From NCBI GenBank assembly GCA_946800325.1, contig OX326959.1, positions 31,410,527 through 31,474,526 of the forward strand: DNA of 64,000 bases. Reading direction: 5' to 3'. Positions within the stretch are counted from its first letter, which is position 1, and each line of letters begins with the position of its first letter. The stretch comes from Luzula sylvatica. Lineage: Eukaryota > Streptophyta > Magnoliopsida > Poales > Juncaceae. The translations under genes were made by a program, and so were the position numbers. Positions 39,247 through 51,779 of this stretch are shown one piece after another. The notes under the pieces are model-generated. The model was not told where the DNA came from and searched no databases. It was given only the letters and a program-made list of their open reading frames with translations.

Positions 39247-42200
39247 CATACAAATGATCTAAAAACACGTTATTTGAACTCCTCAAAGCGTTAAATTCTT
39301 GTTTTGAATCGAAAAACAAACTTTCTTAGTGTTTGTGAAATTTGGTGAAAAGTTATGTAGTAAAAGATACGATACAATTGATCTAAAAACACGTTATCTG
39401 AACTCCTCAAAGCGTTAAAATCTTGTTTTGAATCGAAAAACAAACTTTCTTAGTGTTTGTGAAATTTGGTGAAAAGTTATGTAGTAAAAGATACGATACA
39501 AATGATCTAAAAACACGTTATTTGAACTCCTCAAAGCGTTAAAATCTTGTTTTGAATCGAAAAACAAACTTCCTTAGTGTTTGTGAAATTTGGTGAAAAG
39601 TTATGTAGTAAAAGATACGATACAAATGATCTAAAAACACGTTATTTGAACTCCTCATAGCGTTAAAATCTTGTTTTGAATCGAAAAACAAACTTCCTTA
39701 GTGTTTGTGAAATTTAGTGAAAAGTTATGTAGTAAAAGATACGATACAAATGATCTAAAAACACGTTATTTGAACTCCTCAAAGCGTTAAAATCTTGTTT
39801 TGAATCGAAAAACAAACTTCCTTAGTGTTTGTGAAATTTGGTGAAAAGTTATGTAGTAAAAGATACGATACAAATGATCTAAAAACACGTTATTTGAACT
39901 CCTCAAAGCGTTAAAATCTTGTTTTGAATCGAAAAACAAACTTCCTTAGTGTTTGTGAAATTCGGTGAAAAGTTATGTAGTAAAAGATACGATACAAACG
40001 ATCTAAAAACACGTTATTTGAACTCCTCAAAGCGTTAAAATCTTGTTTTGAATCGAAAAACAAACTTCCTTAGTGTTTGTGAAATTCGGTGAAAAGTTAT
40101 GTAGTAAAAGATACGATACAAACGATCTAAAAACACGTTATTTGAACTCCTCAAAGCGTTAAAATCATGTTTTGAATCGAAAAACAAACTTCCTTAGTGT
40201 TTGTGAAATTTGGAGAAAAGTTATGTAGTAAAAGATACGATACAAACGATCTAAAAACACGTTATTTGAACTCCTCAAAGCGTTAAAATCTTGTTTTGAA
40301 TCTAAAAACAAACTTCCTTACTGTTTGTGAAATTTGGTGAAAAGTTATGTAGTAAAAGATACGATACAAACGATCTAAAAACACGTTATTTGAACTCCTC
40401 AAAGCGTTAAAATCTTGTTTTGAATCGAACAACAAACTTCCTTACTGTTTGTGAAATTTGGTGAAAAGTTATGTAGTAACAGATACGATACAAATGATCT
40501 AAAAACACGTTATTTGAACTCCTCAAAGCGTTAAAATCTTGTTTTGAATCTAAAAACAAACTTTCTTAGTGTTTGTGAAATTTGGTGAAAAGTTATGTAG
40601 TAAAAGATACCATACAAATGATCTAAAAACACGTTATTTGAACTCCTCAAAGCGTTAAAATCTTGTTTTGAATCGAAAAACAAACTTCCTTAGTGTTTGT
40701 GAAATTTGCTGAAAAGTTATGTAGTAAAAGATACGATACAGATGATCTAAAAACACGTTATTTGAACTCCTCATAGCGTTAAAATCTTGTTTTGAATCGA
40801 AAAACAAATTTCCTTAGTGTTTGTGAAATTTGGTGAAAAGTTATGTAGTAAAAGATACGATACAAATGATCTAAAAACACGTTATTTGAACTCCTCAAAG
40901 CGTTAAAATCTTGTTTTGAATCGAAAAACAAACTTCCTTAGTGTTTGTGAAATTTGCTGAAAAGTTATGTAGTAAAAGATACGATACAAATGATCTAAAA
41001 ACACGTTATTAGAACTCCTCAAAGCGTTAAAATCTTGTTTTGAATCTAAAAACAAACTTCCTTACTGTTTGTGAAATTTGGTGAAAAGTTATGTAGTAAA
41101 AGATACGATACAAATGATCTCAAAACACGTTATTTGAACTCCTCAAAGCGTTAAAATCTTGTTTTGAATCGAAAAACAAACTTCCTTACTGTTTGTGAAA
41201 TTTGGTGAAAAGTTATGTAGTAACAGATACGATACAAAAGATCTAAAAACACGTTATTTGAACTCATCAAAGCGTTAAAATCTTGTTTTGAATCGAAAAA
41301 CAAACTTTCTTAGTGTTTGTGAAATTTGGTGAAAAGTTATGTTGTAAAAGATACGATCCAAACGATCTAAAAACACGTTATTTGAACTCCTCAAAGCGTT
41401 AAAATCTTGTTTTGAATCGAAAAACAAACTTTCTTAGTGTTTGTGAAATTTGTTGAAAAGTTATGTTGTAAAAGATACGATACAAACGATATAAAAACAC
41501 GTTATTTGAACTCCTCAAAGCGTTAAAATCTTGTTTTGAATCGAAAAACAAACTTCCTTAGTGTTTGTGAAATTTGGTGAAAAGTTATGTAGTAAAAGAT
41601 ACGATACAGACGATCTAAAAACACGTTATTTGAACTCCTCAAAGCGTTAAAATCTTGTTTTGAATCGAAAAACAAACTTCCTTAGTGTTTGTGAAATTCG
41701 GTGAAAAGTTATGTAGTAAAAGATACGATACAAATGATCTAAAAACACGTTATTTGAACTCCTCAAAGCGTTAAAATCATGTTTTGAATCGAAAAACAAA
41801 CTTCCTTAGTGTTTGTGAAATTTGGTGAAAAGTTATGTAGTAAAAGATACGATACAAACGATCTAAAAACACGTTATTTGAACTCCTCAAAGCGTTAAAA
41901 TCTTGTTTTGAATCTAAAAACAAACTTCCTTACTGTTTGTGAAATTTGGTGAAAAGTTATGTAGTAAAAGATACGATACAAACGATCTAAAAACACGTTA
42001 TTTGAACTCCTCAAAGCGTTAAAATCTTGTTTTGAATCGAACAACAAACTTCCTTACTGTTTGTGAAATTTGGTGAAAAGTTATGTAGTAACAGATACGA
42101 TACAAATGATCTAAAAACACGTTATTTGAACTCCTCAAAGCGTTAAAATCTTGTTTTGAATCTAAAAACAAACTTTCTTAGTGTTTGTGAAATTTGGTGA

Positions 42201-42634
42201 AAAGTTATGTAGTGAAAGATACCATACAAATGATCTAAAAACACGTTATTTGAACTCCTCAAAGCGTTAAAATCTTGTTTTGAATCGAAAAACAAACTTT
42301 CTTAGTGTTTGTGAAATTTGGTGAAAAGTTATGTAGTAAAAGATACGATACAATTGATCTAAAAACACGTTATCTGAACTCCTCAAAGCGTTAAAATCTT
42401 GTTTTGAATCGAAAAACAAACTTTCTTAGTGTTTGTGAAATTTGGTGAAAAGTTATGTAGTAAAAGATACGATACAAACGATCTAAAAACACATTATTTG
42501 AACTCCTCAAAGCGTTAAAATCTTGTTTTGAATCGAAAAACAAACTTTCATAGTGTTTGTGAAATTTGGTGAAAAGTTATGTTGTAAAAGATACGATACA
42601 AACGATCTAAAAACACGTTATTTGAACTCCTCAA
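39247..42634 (+). repeat. 31-monomer repeat, copy 3, three monomers shorter
   Basis: It follows copy 2 at an offset of 31 monomers up to about 39,556. From A38 at 40214 the offset is 30, and at C66 (41358) it is 28. One monomer was lost around 39557, which is a hybrid with G37 and T102. Two (C and D) were lost between B at 40549 and E at 40673. It also gained A91 at 41011. The match to copy 2 ends in monomer 42533, which has A102 where 39061 has T102. Confidence 0.9.
39557..39680 (+). repeat. Hybrid monomer G37/T102 at a one-monomer deletion
   Basis: Copies 1 and 2 have E (C37, T102), a consensus-like unit and an A36 unit in this place. Copy 3 has one unit with G37 and T102 and then the A36 unit. 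A simple E-to-consensus exchange would give C37 with A102, the opposite combination, so loss plus a conversion or a different alignment is needed. Confidence 0.7.
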
Positions 42635-42790
42635 AGCGTTAAAATCTTGTTTTGAATCGAAAAACAAACTTTCATAGTGTTTGTGAAATTTGTTGAAAAG
42701 TTATGTTGTAAAAGATACGATACAAACGATCTAAAAACACGTTATTTGAACTCCTCAAAGCGTTAAAATCTTGTTTTGAATCGAAAAACA
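40620..42790 (+). repeat. Block matching 51780-53950 (offset 90 monomers)
   Basis: Both contain E(G69, T102), a T13 unit, a C37 unit with A91 (41011/52171), S(C77), A2, the T51 unit with C66 (41358/52518), the T37/T51/A75 unit, P-Q-R-S and A-B(G54)-C-D(C71, A85), plus both A18 units. A91 is confined to these two copies. On the left the partner has D (51709) where this copy has B (40549). On the right this copy goes to a T16 unit and the partner to T13/T40. Confidence 0.9.
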
Positions 42791-45700
42791 AACTTTCTTA
42801 GTGTTTGTGAAATTTGGTGAAAAGTTATGTAGTAAAAGATACGATACAAATGATCTAAAAACACGTTATTTGAACTCCTCAAAGCGTTAAAATCTTGTTT
42901 TGAATCGAAAAACAGACTTCCTTAGTGTTTGTGAAATTTGGTGAAAAGTTATGTAGTAAAAGATACGATACAAATGATCTAAAAACACGTTATTTGAACT
43001 CCTCAAAGCGTTAAAATCTTGTTTTGAATCGAAAAACAAACTTCCTTAGTGTTTGTGAAATTTGGTGAAAAGTTATGTAGTAAAAGATACGATACAGACG
43101 ATCTAAAAACACGTTATTTGAACTCCTCAAAGCGTTAAAATCTTGTTTTGAATCGAAAAACAAACTTCCTTAGTGTTTGTGAAATTCGGTGAAAAGTTAT
43201 GTAGTAAAAGATACGATACAAATGATCTAAAAACACGTTATTTGAACTCCTCAAAGGGTTAAAATCATGTTTTGAATCGAAAAACAAACTTCCTTAGTGT
43301 TTGTGAAATTTGGTGAAAAGTTATGTAGTAAAAGATACGATACAAACGATCTAAAAACACGTTATTTGAACTCCTCAAAGCGTTAAAATCTTGTTTTGAA
43401 TCTAAAAACAAACTTCCTTACTGTTTGTGAAATTTGGTGAAAAGTTATGTAGTAAAAGATACGATACAAACGATCTAAAAACACGTTATTTGAACTCCTC
43501 AAAGCGTTAAAATCTTGTTTTGAATCGAACAACAAACTTCCTTACTGTTTGTGAAATTTGGTGAAAAGTTATGTAGTAACAGATACGATACAAATGATCT
43601 AAAAACACGTTATTTGAACTCCTCAAAGCGTTAAAATCTTGTTTTGAATCGAAAAACAAACTTTCTTAGTGTTTGTGAAATTTGTTGAAAAGTTATGTTG
43701 TAAAAGATACGATACAAACGATATAAAAACACGTTATTTGAACTCCTCAAAGCGTTAAAATCTTGTTTTGAATCGAAAAACAAACTTTCTTAGTGTTTGT
43801 GAAATTTGGTGAAAAGTTATGTAGTAAAATATACGATACAAATGATCTAAAAACACGTTATTTGAACTCCTCAAAGCGTTAAAATCTTGTTTTGAATCGA
43901 AAAACAAACTTCCTTAGTGTTTGTGAAATTTGGTGAAAAGTTATGTAGTAAAAGATACGATACAAATGATCTAAAAACACGTTATTTGAACTCCTCAAAG
44001 CGTTAAAATCTTGTTTTGAATCGAAAAACAAACTTCCTTAGTGTTTGTGAAATTTGGTGAAAAGTTATGTAGTAAAAGATACGATACAAACGATCTAAAA
44101 ACACGTTATTTGAACTCCTCAAAGCGTTAAAATCTTGTTTTGAATCGAAAAACAAACTTCCTTAGTGTTTGTGAAATTTGGTGAAAAGTTATGTAGTAAA
44201 AGATACGATACAAACGATCTAAAAACACGTTATTTGAACTCCTCAAAGCGTTAAAATCTTGTTTTGAATCGAAAAACAAACTTCCTTAGTGTTTGTGAAA
44301 TTTGGTGAAAAGTTATGTAGTAAAAGATACGATACAGACGATCTAAAAACACGTTATTTGAACTCCTCAAAGCGTTAAAATCTTGTTTTGAATCGAAAAA
44401 CAAACTTCCTTAGTGTTTGTGAAATTCGGTGAAAAGTTATGTAGTAAAAGATACGATACAAATGATCTAAAAACACGTTATTTGAACTCCTCAAAGCGTT
44501 AAAATCATGTTTTGAATCGAAAAACAAACTTCCTTAGTGTTTGTGAAATTTGGTGAAAAGTTATGTAGTAAAAGATACGATACAAACGATCTAAAAACAC
44601 GTTATTTGAACTCCTCAAAGCGTTAAAATCTTGTTTTGAATCTAAAAACAAACTTCCTTACTGTTTGTGAAATTTGGTGAAAAGTTATGTAGTAAAAGAT
44701 ACGATACAAACGATCTAAAAACACGTTATTTGAACTCCTCAAAGCGTTAAAATCTTGTTTTGAATCGAACAACAAACTTCCTTACTGTTTGTGAAATTTG
44801 GTGAAAAGTTATGTAGTAACAGATACGATACAAATGATCTAAAAACACGTTATTTGAACTCCTCAAAGCGTTAAAATCTTGTTTTGAATCTAAAAACAAA
44901 CTTTCTTAGTGTTTGTGAAATTTGGTGAAAAGTTATGTAGTGAAAGATACCATACAAATGATCTAAAAACACGTTATTTGAACTCCTCAAAGCGTTAAAA
45001 TCTTGTTTTGAATCGAAAAACAAACTTTCTTAGTGTTTGTGAAATTTGGTGAAAAGTTATGTAGTAAAAGATACGATACAATTGATCTAAAAACACGTTA
45101 TCTGAACTCCTCAAAGCGTTAAAATCTTGTTTTGAATCGAAAAACAAACTTTCTTAGTGTTTGTGAAATTTGGTGAAAAGTTATGTAGTAAAAGATACGA
45201 TACAAACGATCTAAAAACACATTATTTGAACTCCTCAAAGCGTTAAAATCTTGTTTTGAATCGAAAAACAAACTTTCATAGTGTTTGTGAAATTTGGTGA
45301 AAAGTTATGTTGTAAAAGATACGATACAAACGATCTAAAAACACGTTATTTGAACTCCTCAAAGCGTTAAAATCTTGTTTTGAATCGAAAAACAAACTTT
45401 CATAGTGTTTGTGAAATTTGTTGAAAAGTTATGTTGTAAAAGATACGATACAAACGATCTAAAAACACGTTATTTGAACTCCTCAAAGCGTTAAAATCTT
45501 GTTTTGAATCGAAAAACAAATTTCCTTAGTGTTTGTGAAATTTGGTGTAAAGTTATGTAGTAAAAGATACGATACAAATGATCTAAAAACACGTTATTTG
45601 AACTCCTCAAAGCGTTAAAATCTTGTTTTGAATCGAAAAACAAACTTTCTTAGTGTTTGTGAAATTTGGTGAAAAGTTATGTAGTAAAAGATACGATACA

Positions 45701-45969
45701 AATGATCTAAAAACACGTTATTTGAACTCCTCAAAGCGTTAAAATCTTGTTTTGAATCGAAAAACAAACTTCCTTAGTGTTTGTGAAATTTGGTGAAAAG
45801 TTATGTAGTAAAAGATACGATACAAATGATCTAAAAACACGTTATTTGAACTCCTCAAAGCGTTAAAATCTTGTTTTGAATCGAAAAACAAACTTCCTTA
45901 GTGTTTGTGAAATTTGGTGAAAAGTTATGTAGTAAAAGATACGATACAGACGATCTAAAAACACGTTAT
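42781..45969 (+). repeat. Large block copy 1 (G11 family)
   Basis: Starts with a T16 unit and a unit with G11 (42915), then a consensus-like unit, P, Q with G105 (near 43257), R, S, A (43525), the T37/T51/A75 unit, T58 (43830) and two C71 units. After P-Q-R-S come A (44765), B(G54), C, D(C71, A85), both A18 units, T13/T40, T16, consensus and P. The G11 plus G105 pair recurs only in four blocks (42.8, 48.5, 54.1 and 61.3 kb). The offset to copy 2 is 46 monomers. Confidence 0.9.
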
Positions 45970-48431
45970 TTGAACTCCTCAAAGCGTTAAAATCTTGTTT
46001 TGAATCGAAAAACAAACTTCCTTAGTGTTTGTGAAATTCGGTGAAAAGTTATGTAGTAAAAGATACGATACAAATGATCTAAAAACACGTTATTTGAACT
46101 CCTCAAAGCGTTAAAATCATGTTTTGAATCGAAAAACAAACTTCCTTAGTGTTTGTGAAATTTGGTGAAAAGTTATGTAGTAAAAGATACGATACAAACG
46201 ATCTAAAAACACGTTATTTGAACTCCTCAAAGCGTTAAAATCTTGTTTTGAATCTAAAAACAAACTTCCTTACTGTTTGTGAAATTTGGTGAAAAGTTAT
46301 GTAGTAAAAGATACGATACAAACGATCTAAAAACACGTTATTTGAACTCCTCAAAGCGTTAAAATCTTGTTTTGAATCGAACAACAAACTTCCTTACTGT
46401 TTGTGAAATTTGGTGAAAAGTTATGTAGTAACAGATACGATACAAATGATCTAAAAACACGTTATTTGAACTCCTCAAAGCGTTAAAATCTTGTTTTGAA
46501 TCTAAAAACAAACTTTCTTAGTGTTTGTGAAATTTGGTGAAAAGTTATGTAGTAAAAGATACCATACAAATGATCTAAAAACACGTTATTTGAACTTCTC
46601 AAAGCGTTAAAATCTTGATTTGAATCGAAAAACAAACTTTCTTAGTGTTTGTGAAATTTGGTGAAAAGTTATGTAGTAAAAGATACGATACAATTGATCT
46701 AAAAACACGTTATCTGAACTCCTCAAAGCGTTAAAATCTTGTTTTGAATCGAAAAACAAACTTTCTTAGTGTTTGTGAAATTTGGTGAAAAGTTATGTAG
46801 TAAAAGATACGATACAAATGATCTAAAAACACGTTATTTGAACTCCTCAAAGCGTTAAAATCTTGTTTTGAATCGAAAAACAAACTTCCTTAGTGTTTGT
46901 GAAATTTGCTGAAAAGTTATGTAGTAAAAGATACGATACAAATGATCTAAAAACACGTTATTTGAACTCCTCATAGCGTTAAAATCTTGTTTTGAATCGA
47001 AAAACAAATTTCCTTAGTGTTTGTGAAATTTGGTGAAAAGTTATGTAGTAAAAGATACGATACAAATGATCTAAAAACACGTTATTTGAACTCCTCAAAG
47101 CGTTAAAATCTTGTTTTGAATCGAAAAACAAACTTCCTTAGTGTTTGTGAAATTTGGTGAAAAGTTATGTAGTAAAAGATACGATACAAATGATCTAAAA
47201 ACACGTTATTTGAACTCCTCAAAGCGTTAAAATCTTGTTTTGAATCGAAAAACAAACTTCCTTAGTGTTTGTGAAATTTGGTGAAAAGTTATGTAGTAAA
47301 AGATACGATACAAATGATCTAAAAACACGTTATTTTAACTCCTCAAAGCGTTAAAATCTTGTTTTGAATCGAAAAACAAACTTCCTTAGTGTTTGTGAAA
47401 TTTGGTGAAAAGTTATGTAGTAAAAGATACGATACAGACGATCTAAAAACACGTTATTTGAACTCCTCAAAGCGTTAAAATCTTGTTTTGAATCGAAAAA
47501 CAAACTTCCTTAGTGTTTGTGAAATTCGGTGAAAAGTTATGTAGTAAAAGATACGATACAAATGATCTAAAAACACGTTATTTGAACTCCTCAAAGCGTT
47601 AAAATCATGTTTTGAATCGAAAAACAAACTTCCTTAGTGTTTGTGAAATTTGGTGAAAAGTTATGTAGTAAAAGATACGATACAAACGATCTAAAAACAC
47701 GTTATTTGAACTCCTCAAAGCGTTAAAATCTTGTTTTGAATCTAAAAACAAACTTCCTTACTGTTTGTGAAATTTGGTGAAAAGTTATGTAGTAAAAGAT
47801 ACGATACAAACGATCTAAAAACACGTTATTTGAAGTCCTCAAAGCGTTAAAATCTTGTTTTGAATCGAACAACAAACTTTCTTAGTGTTTGTGAAATTTG
47901 GTGAAAAGTTATGTAGTAAAAGATACGATACAAATGATCTAAAAACACGTTATTTGAACTCCTCAAAGCGTTAAAATCTTGTTTTGAATCGAAAAACAAA
48001 CTTCCTTAGTGTTTGTGAAATTTGGTGAAAAGTTATGTAGTAAAAGATACGATACAGACGATCTAAAAACACGTTATTTGACCTCCTCAAAGCGTTAAAA
48101 TCTTGTTTTGAATCGAAAAACAAACTTCCTTAGTGTTTGTGAAATTCGGTGAAAAGTTATGTAGTAAAAGATACGATACAAATGATCTAAAAACACGTTA
48201 TTTGAACTCCTCAAAGCGTTAAAATCATGTTTTGAATCGAAAAACAAACTTCCTTAGTGTTTGTGAAATTCGGTGAAAAGTTATGTAGTAAAAGATACGA
48301 TACAAACGATCTAAAAACACGTTATTTGAACTCCTCAAAGCGGTAAAATCTTGTTTTGAATCTAAAAACAAACTTTCTTACTGTTTGTGAAATTTGGTGA
48401 AAAGTTATGTAGTAAAAGATACGATACAAAT
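45970..48431 (+). repeat. Block matching 57254-59715 (offset 91 monomers)
   Basis: Continuation of G11 copy 1. It shares T92 (47336/58620), G95 (47835/59119), the C6/T16 hybrid unit (47865/59149) and G107 (48343/59627) with its partner 11,284 bp downstream. Private changes here are a T in the p97 region near 46597 and an A near 46619. The match stops in monomer 48361, which has T71 where 59645 has C71. Confidence 0.92.
47865..47988 (+). repeat. Hybrid monomer: A left end, T16 unit right (copied at 59149)
   Basis: C6, otherwise typical of A and T40 units that also carry C21, is here joined to T16, G21 and T71 of a D-like unit. The exchange falls between p6 and p16, inside the arms of dyads 1 and 2. 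The same hybrid is at 59149, so it predates the 91-monomer duplication. Confidence 0.8.
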
Positions 48432-48484
48432 GATCTAAAAACACGTTATTTGAACTCCTCAAAGCGTTAAAATCTTGTTTTGAA
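48361..48484 (+). repeat. Hybrid monomer: T3/T16/C21 left, T71 right
   Basis: The left side equals monomer 59645 (T3, T16, C21), but the right side has T71 in place of C71, matching the right side of the T13/T40 unit at 53941. It joins the 45970-48431 block to G11 copy 2. The exchange is between p21 and p71. Confidence 0.7.
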
Positions 48485-51400
48485 TCGAAAAACAAACTTT
48501 CTTAGTGTTTGTGAAATTTGGTGAAAAGTTATGTAGTAAAAGATACGATACAAATGATCTAAAAACACGTTATTTGAACTCCTCAAAGCGTTAAAATCTT
48601 GTTTTGAATCGAAAAACAGACTTCCTTAGTGTTTGTGAAATTTGGTGAAAAGTTATGTAGTAAAAGATACGATACAAATGATCTAAAAACACGTTATTTG
48701 AACTCCTCAAAGCGTTAAAATCTTGTTTTGAATCGAAAAACAAACTTCCTTAGTGTTTGTGAAATTTGGTGAAAAGTTATGTAGTAAAAGATACGATACA
48801 GACGATCTAAAAACACGTTATTTGAACTCCTCAAAGCGTTAAAATCTTGTTTTGAATCGAAAAACAAACTTCCTTAGTGTTTGTGAAATTCGGTGAAAAG
48901 TTATGTAGTAAAAGATACGATACAAATGATCTAAAAACACGTTATTTGAACTCCTCAAAGGGTTAAAATCATGTTTTGAATCGAAAAACAAACTTCCTTA
49001 GTGTTTGTGAAATTTGGTGAAAAGTTATGTAGTAAAAGATACGATACAAACGATCTAAAAACACGTTATTTGAACTCCTCAAAGCGTTAAAATCTTGTTT
49101 TGAATCTAAAAACAAACTTCCTTACTGTTTGTGAAATTTGGTGAAAAGTTATGTAGTAAAAGATACGATACAAACGATCTAAAAACACGTTATTTGAACT
49201 CCTCAAAGCGTTAAAATCTTGTTTTGAATCGAACAACAAACTTCCTTACTGTTTGTGAAATTTGGTGAAAAGTTATGTAGTAACAGATACGATACAAATG
49301 ATCTAAAAACACGTTATTTGAACTCCTCAAAGCGTTAAAATCTTGTTTTGAATCGAAAAACAAACTTTCTTAGTGTTTGTGAAATTTGTTGAAAAGTTAT
49401 GTTGTAAAAGATACGATACAAACGATATAAAAACACGTTATTTGAACTCCTCAAAGCGTTAAAATCTTGTTTTGAATCGAAAAACAAACTTTCTTAGTGT
49501 TTGTGAAATTTGGTGAAAAGTTATGTAGTAAAATATACGATACAAATGATCTAAAAACACGTTATTTGAACTCCTCAAAGCGTTAAAATCTTGTTTTGAA
49601 TCGAAAAACAAACTTCCTTAGTGTTTGTGAAATTTGGTGAAAAGTTATGTAGTAAAAGATACGATACAAATGATCTAAAAACACGTTATTTGAACTCCTC
49701 AAAGCGTTAAAATCTTGTTTTGAATCGAAAAACAAACTTCCTTAGTGTTTGTGAAATTTGGTGAAAAGTTATGTAGTAAAAGATACGATACAAACGATCT
49801 AAAAACACGTTATTTGAACTCCTCAAAGCGTTAAAATCTTGTTTTGAATCGAAAAACAAACTTCCTTAGTGTTTGTGAAATTTGGTGAAAAGTTATGTAG
49901 TAAAAGATACGATACAAACGATCTAAAAACACGTTATTTGAACTCCTCAAAGCGTTAAAATCTTGTTTTGAATCGAAAAACAAACTTCCTTAGTGTTTGT
50001 GAAATTTGGTGAAAAGTTATGTAGTAAAAGATACGATACAGACGATCTAAAAACACGTTATTTGAACTCCTCAAAGCGTTAAAATCTTGTTTTGAATCGA
50101 AAAACAAACTTCCTTAGTGTTTGTGAAATTCGGTGAAAAGTTATGTAGTAAAAGATACGATACAAATGATCTAAAAACACGTTATTTGAACTCCTCAAAG
50201 CGTTAAAATCATGTTTTGAATCGAAAAACAAACTTCCTTAGTGTTTGTGAAATTTGGTGAAAAGTTATGTAGTAAAAGATACGATACAAACGATCTAAAA
50301 ACACGTTATTTGAACTCCTCAAAGCGTTAAAATCTTGTTTTGAATCTAAAAACAAACTTCCTTACTGTTTGTGAAATTTGGTGAAAAGTTATGTAGTAAA
50401 AGATACGGTACAAACGATCTAAAAACACGTTATTTGAACTCCTCAAAGCGTTAAAATCTTGTTTTGAATCGAACAACAAACTTCCTTACTGTTTGTGAAA
50501 TTTGGTGAAAAGTTATGTAGTAACAGATACGATACAAATGATCTAAAAACACGTTATTTGAACTCCTCAAAGCGTTAAAATCTTGTTTTGAATCTAAAAA
50601 CAAACTTTCTTAGTGTTTGTGAAATTTGGTGAAAAGTTATGTAGTGAAAGATACCATACAAATGATCTAAAAACACGTTATTTGAACTCCTCAAAGCGTT
50701 AAAATCTTGTTTTGAATCGAAAAACAAACTTTCTTAGTGTTTGTGAAATTTGGTGAAAAGTTATGTAGTAAAAGATACGATACAATTGATCTAAAAACAC
50801 GTTATCTGAACTCCTCAAAGCGTTAAAATCTTGTTTTGAATCGAAAAACAAACTTTCTTAGTGTTTGTGAAATTTGGTGAAAAGTTATGTAGTAAAAGAT
50901 ACGATACAAACGATCTAAAAACACATTATTTGAACTCCTCAAAGCGTTAAAATCTTGTTTTGAATCGAAAAACAAACTTTCATAGTGTTTGTGAAATTTG
51001 GTGAAAAGTTATGTTGTAAAAGATACGATACAAACGATCTAAAAACACGTTATTTGAACTCCTCAAAGCGTTAAAATCTTGTTTTGAATCGAAAAACAAA
51101 CTTTCATAGTGTTTGTGAAATTTGTTGAAAAGTTATGTTGTAAAAGATACGATACAAACGATCTAAAAACACGTTATTTGAACTCCTCAAAGCGTTAAAA
51201 TCTTGTTTTGAATCGAAAAACAAATTTCCTTAGTGTTTGTGAAATTTGGTGTAAAGTTATGTAGTAAAAGATACGATACAAATGATCTAAAAACACGTTA
51301 TTTGAACTCCTCAAAGCGTTAAAATCTTGTTTTGAATCGAAAAACAAACTTTCTTAGTGTTTGTGAAATTTGGTGAAAAGTTATGTAGTAAAAGATACGA

Positions 51401-51673
51401 TACAAATGATCTAAAAACACGTTATTTGAACTCCTCAAAGCGTTAAAATCTTGTTTTGAATCGAAAAACAAACTTCCTTAGTGTTTGTGAAATTTGGTGA
51501 AAAGTTATGTAGTAAAAGATACGATACAAATGATCTAAAAACACGTTATTTGAACTCCTCAAAGCGTTAAAATCTTGTTTTGAATCGAAAAACAAACTTC
51601 CTTAGTGTTTGTGAAATTTGGTGAAAAGTTATGTAGTAAAAGATACGATACAGACGATCTAAAAACACGTTAT
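48485..51673 (+). repeat. Large block copy 2 (G11 family)
   Basis: G11 at 48619, T58 at 49534 and A at 49229 and 50469 follow copy 1 by 5,704 bp (46 monomers). A private G64 sits near 50408 (ATACGGTAC). The copy ends abruptly inside P at 51585, between p71 and p90, where copies 1 and 3 carry T90 and continue to Q. Confidence 0.9.
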
Positions 51674-51708
51674 CTGAACTCCTCAAAGCGTTAAAATCTT
51701 GTTTTGAA
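51585..51708 (+). repeat. Hybrid monomer: P left, C right
   Basis: G69 and C71 identify the left part as P, and C90 identifies the right part as C, which elsewhere carries T70. The crossover is confined to p72-p89 (51656-51673). It ends G11 copy 2 and starts the block leading to 51780-53950. The next unit is D, as expected after C. Confidence 0.88.
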
Positions 51709-51779
51709 TCGAAAAACAAACTTTCTTAGTGTTTGTGAAATTTGGTGAAAAGTTATGTAGTAAAAGATACGATACAAAT

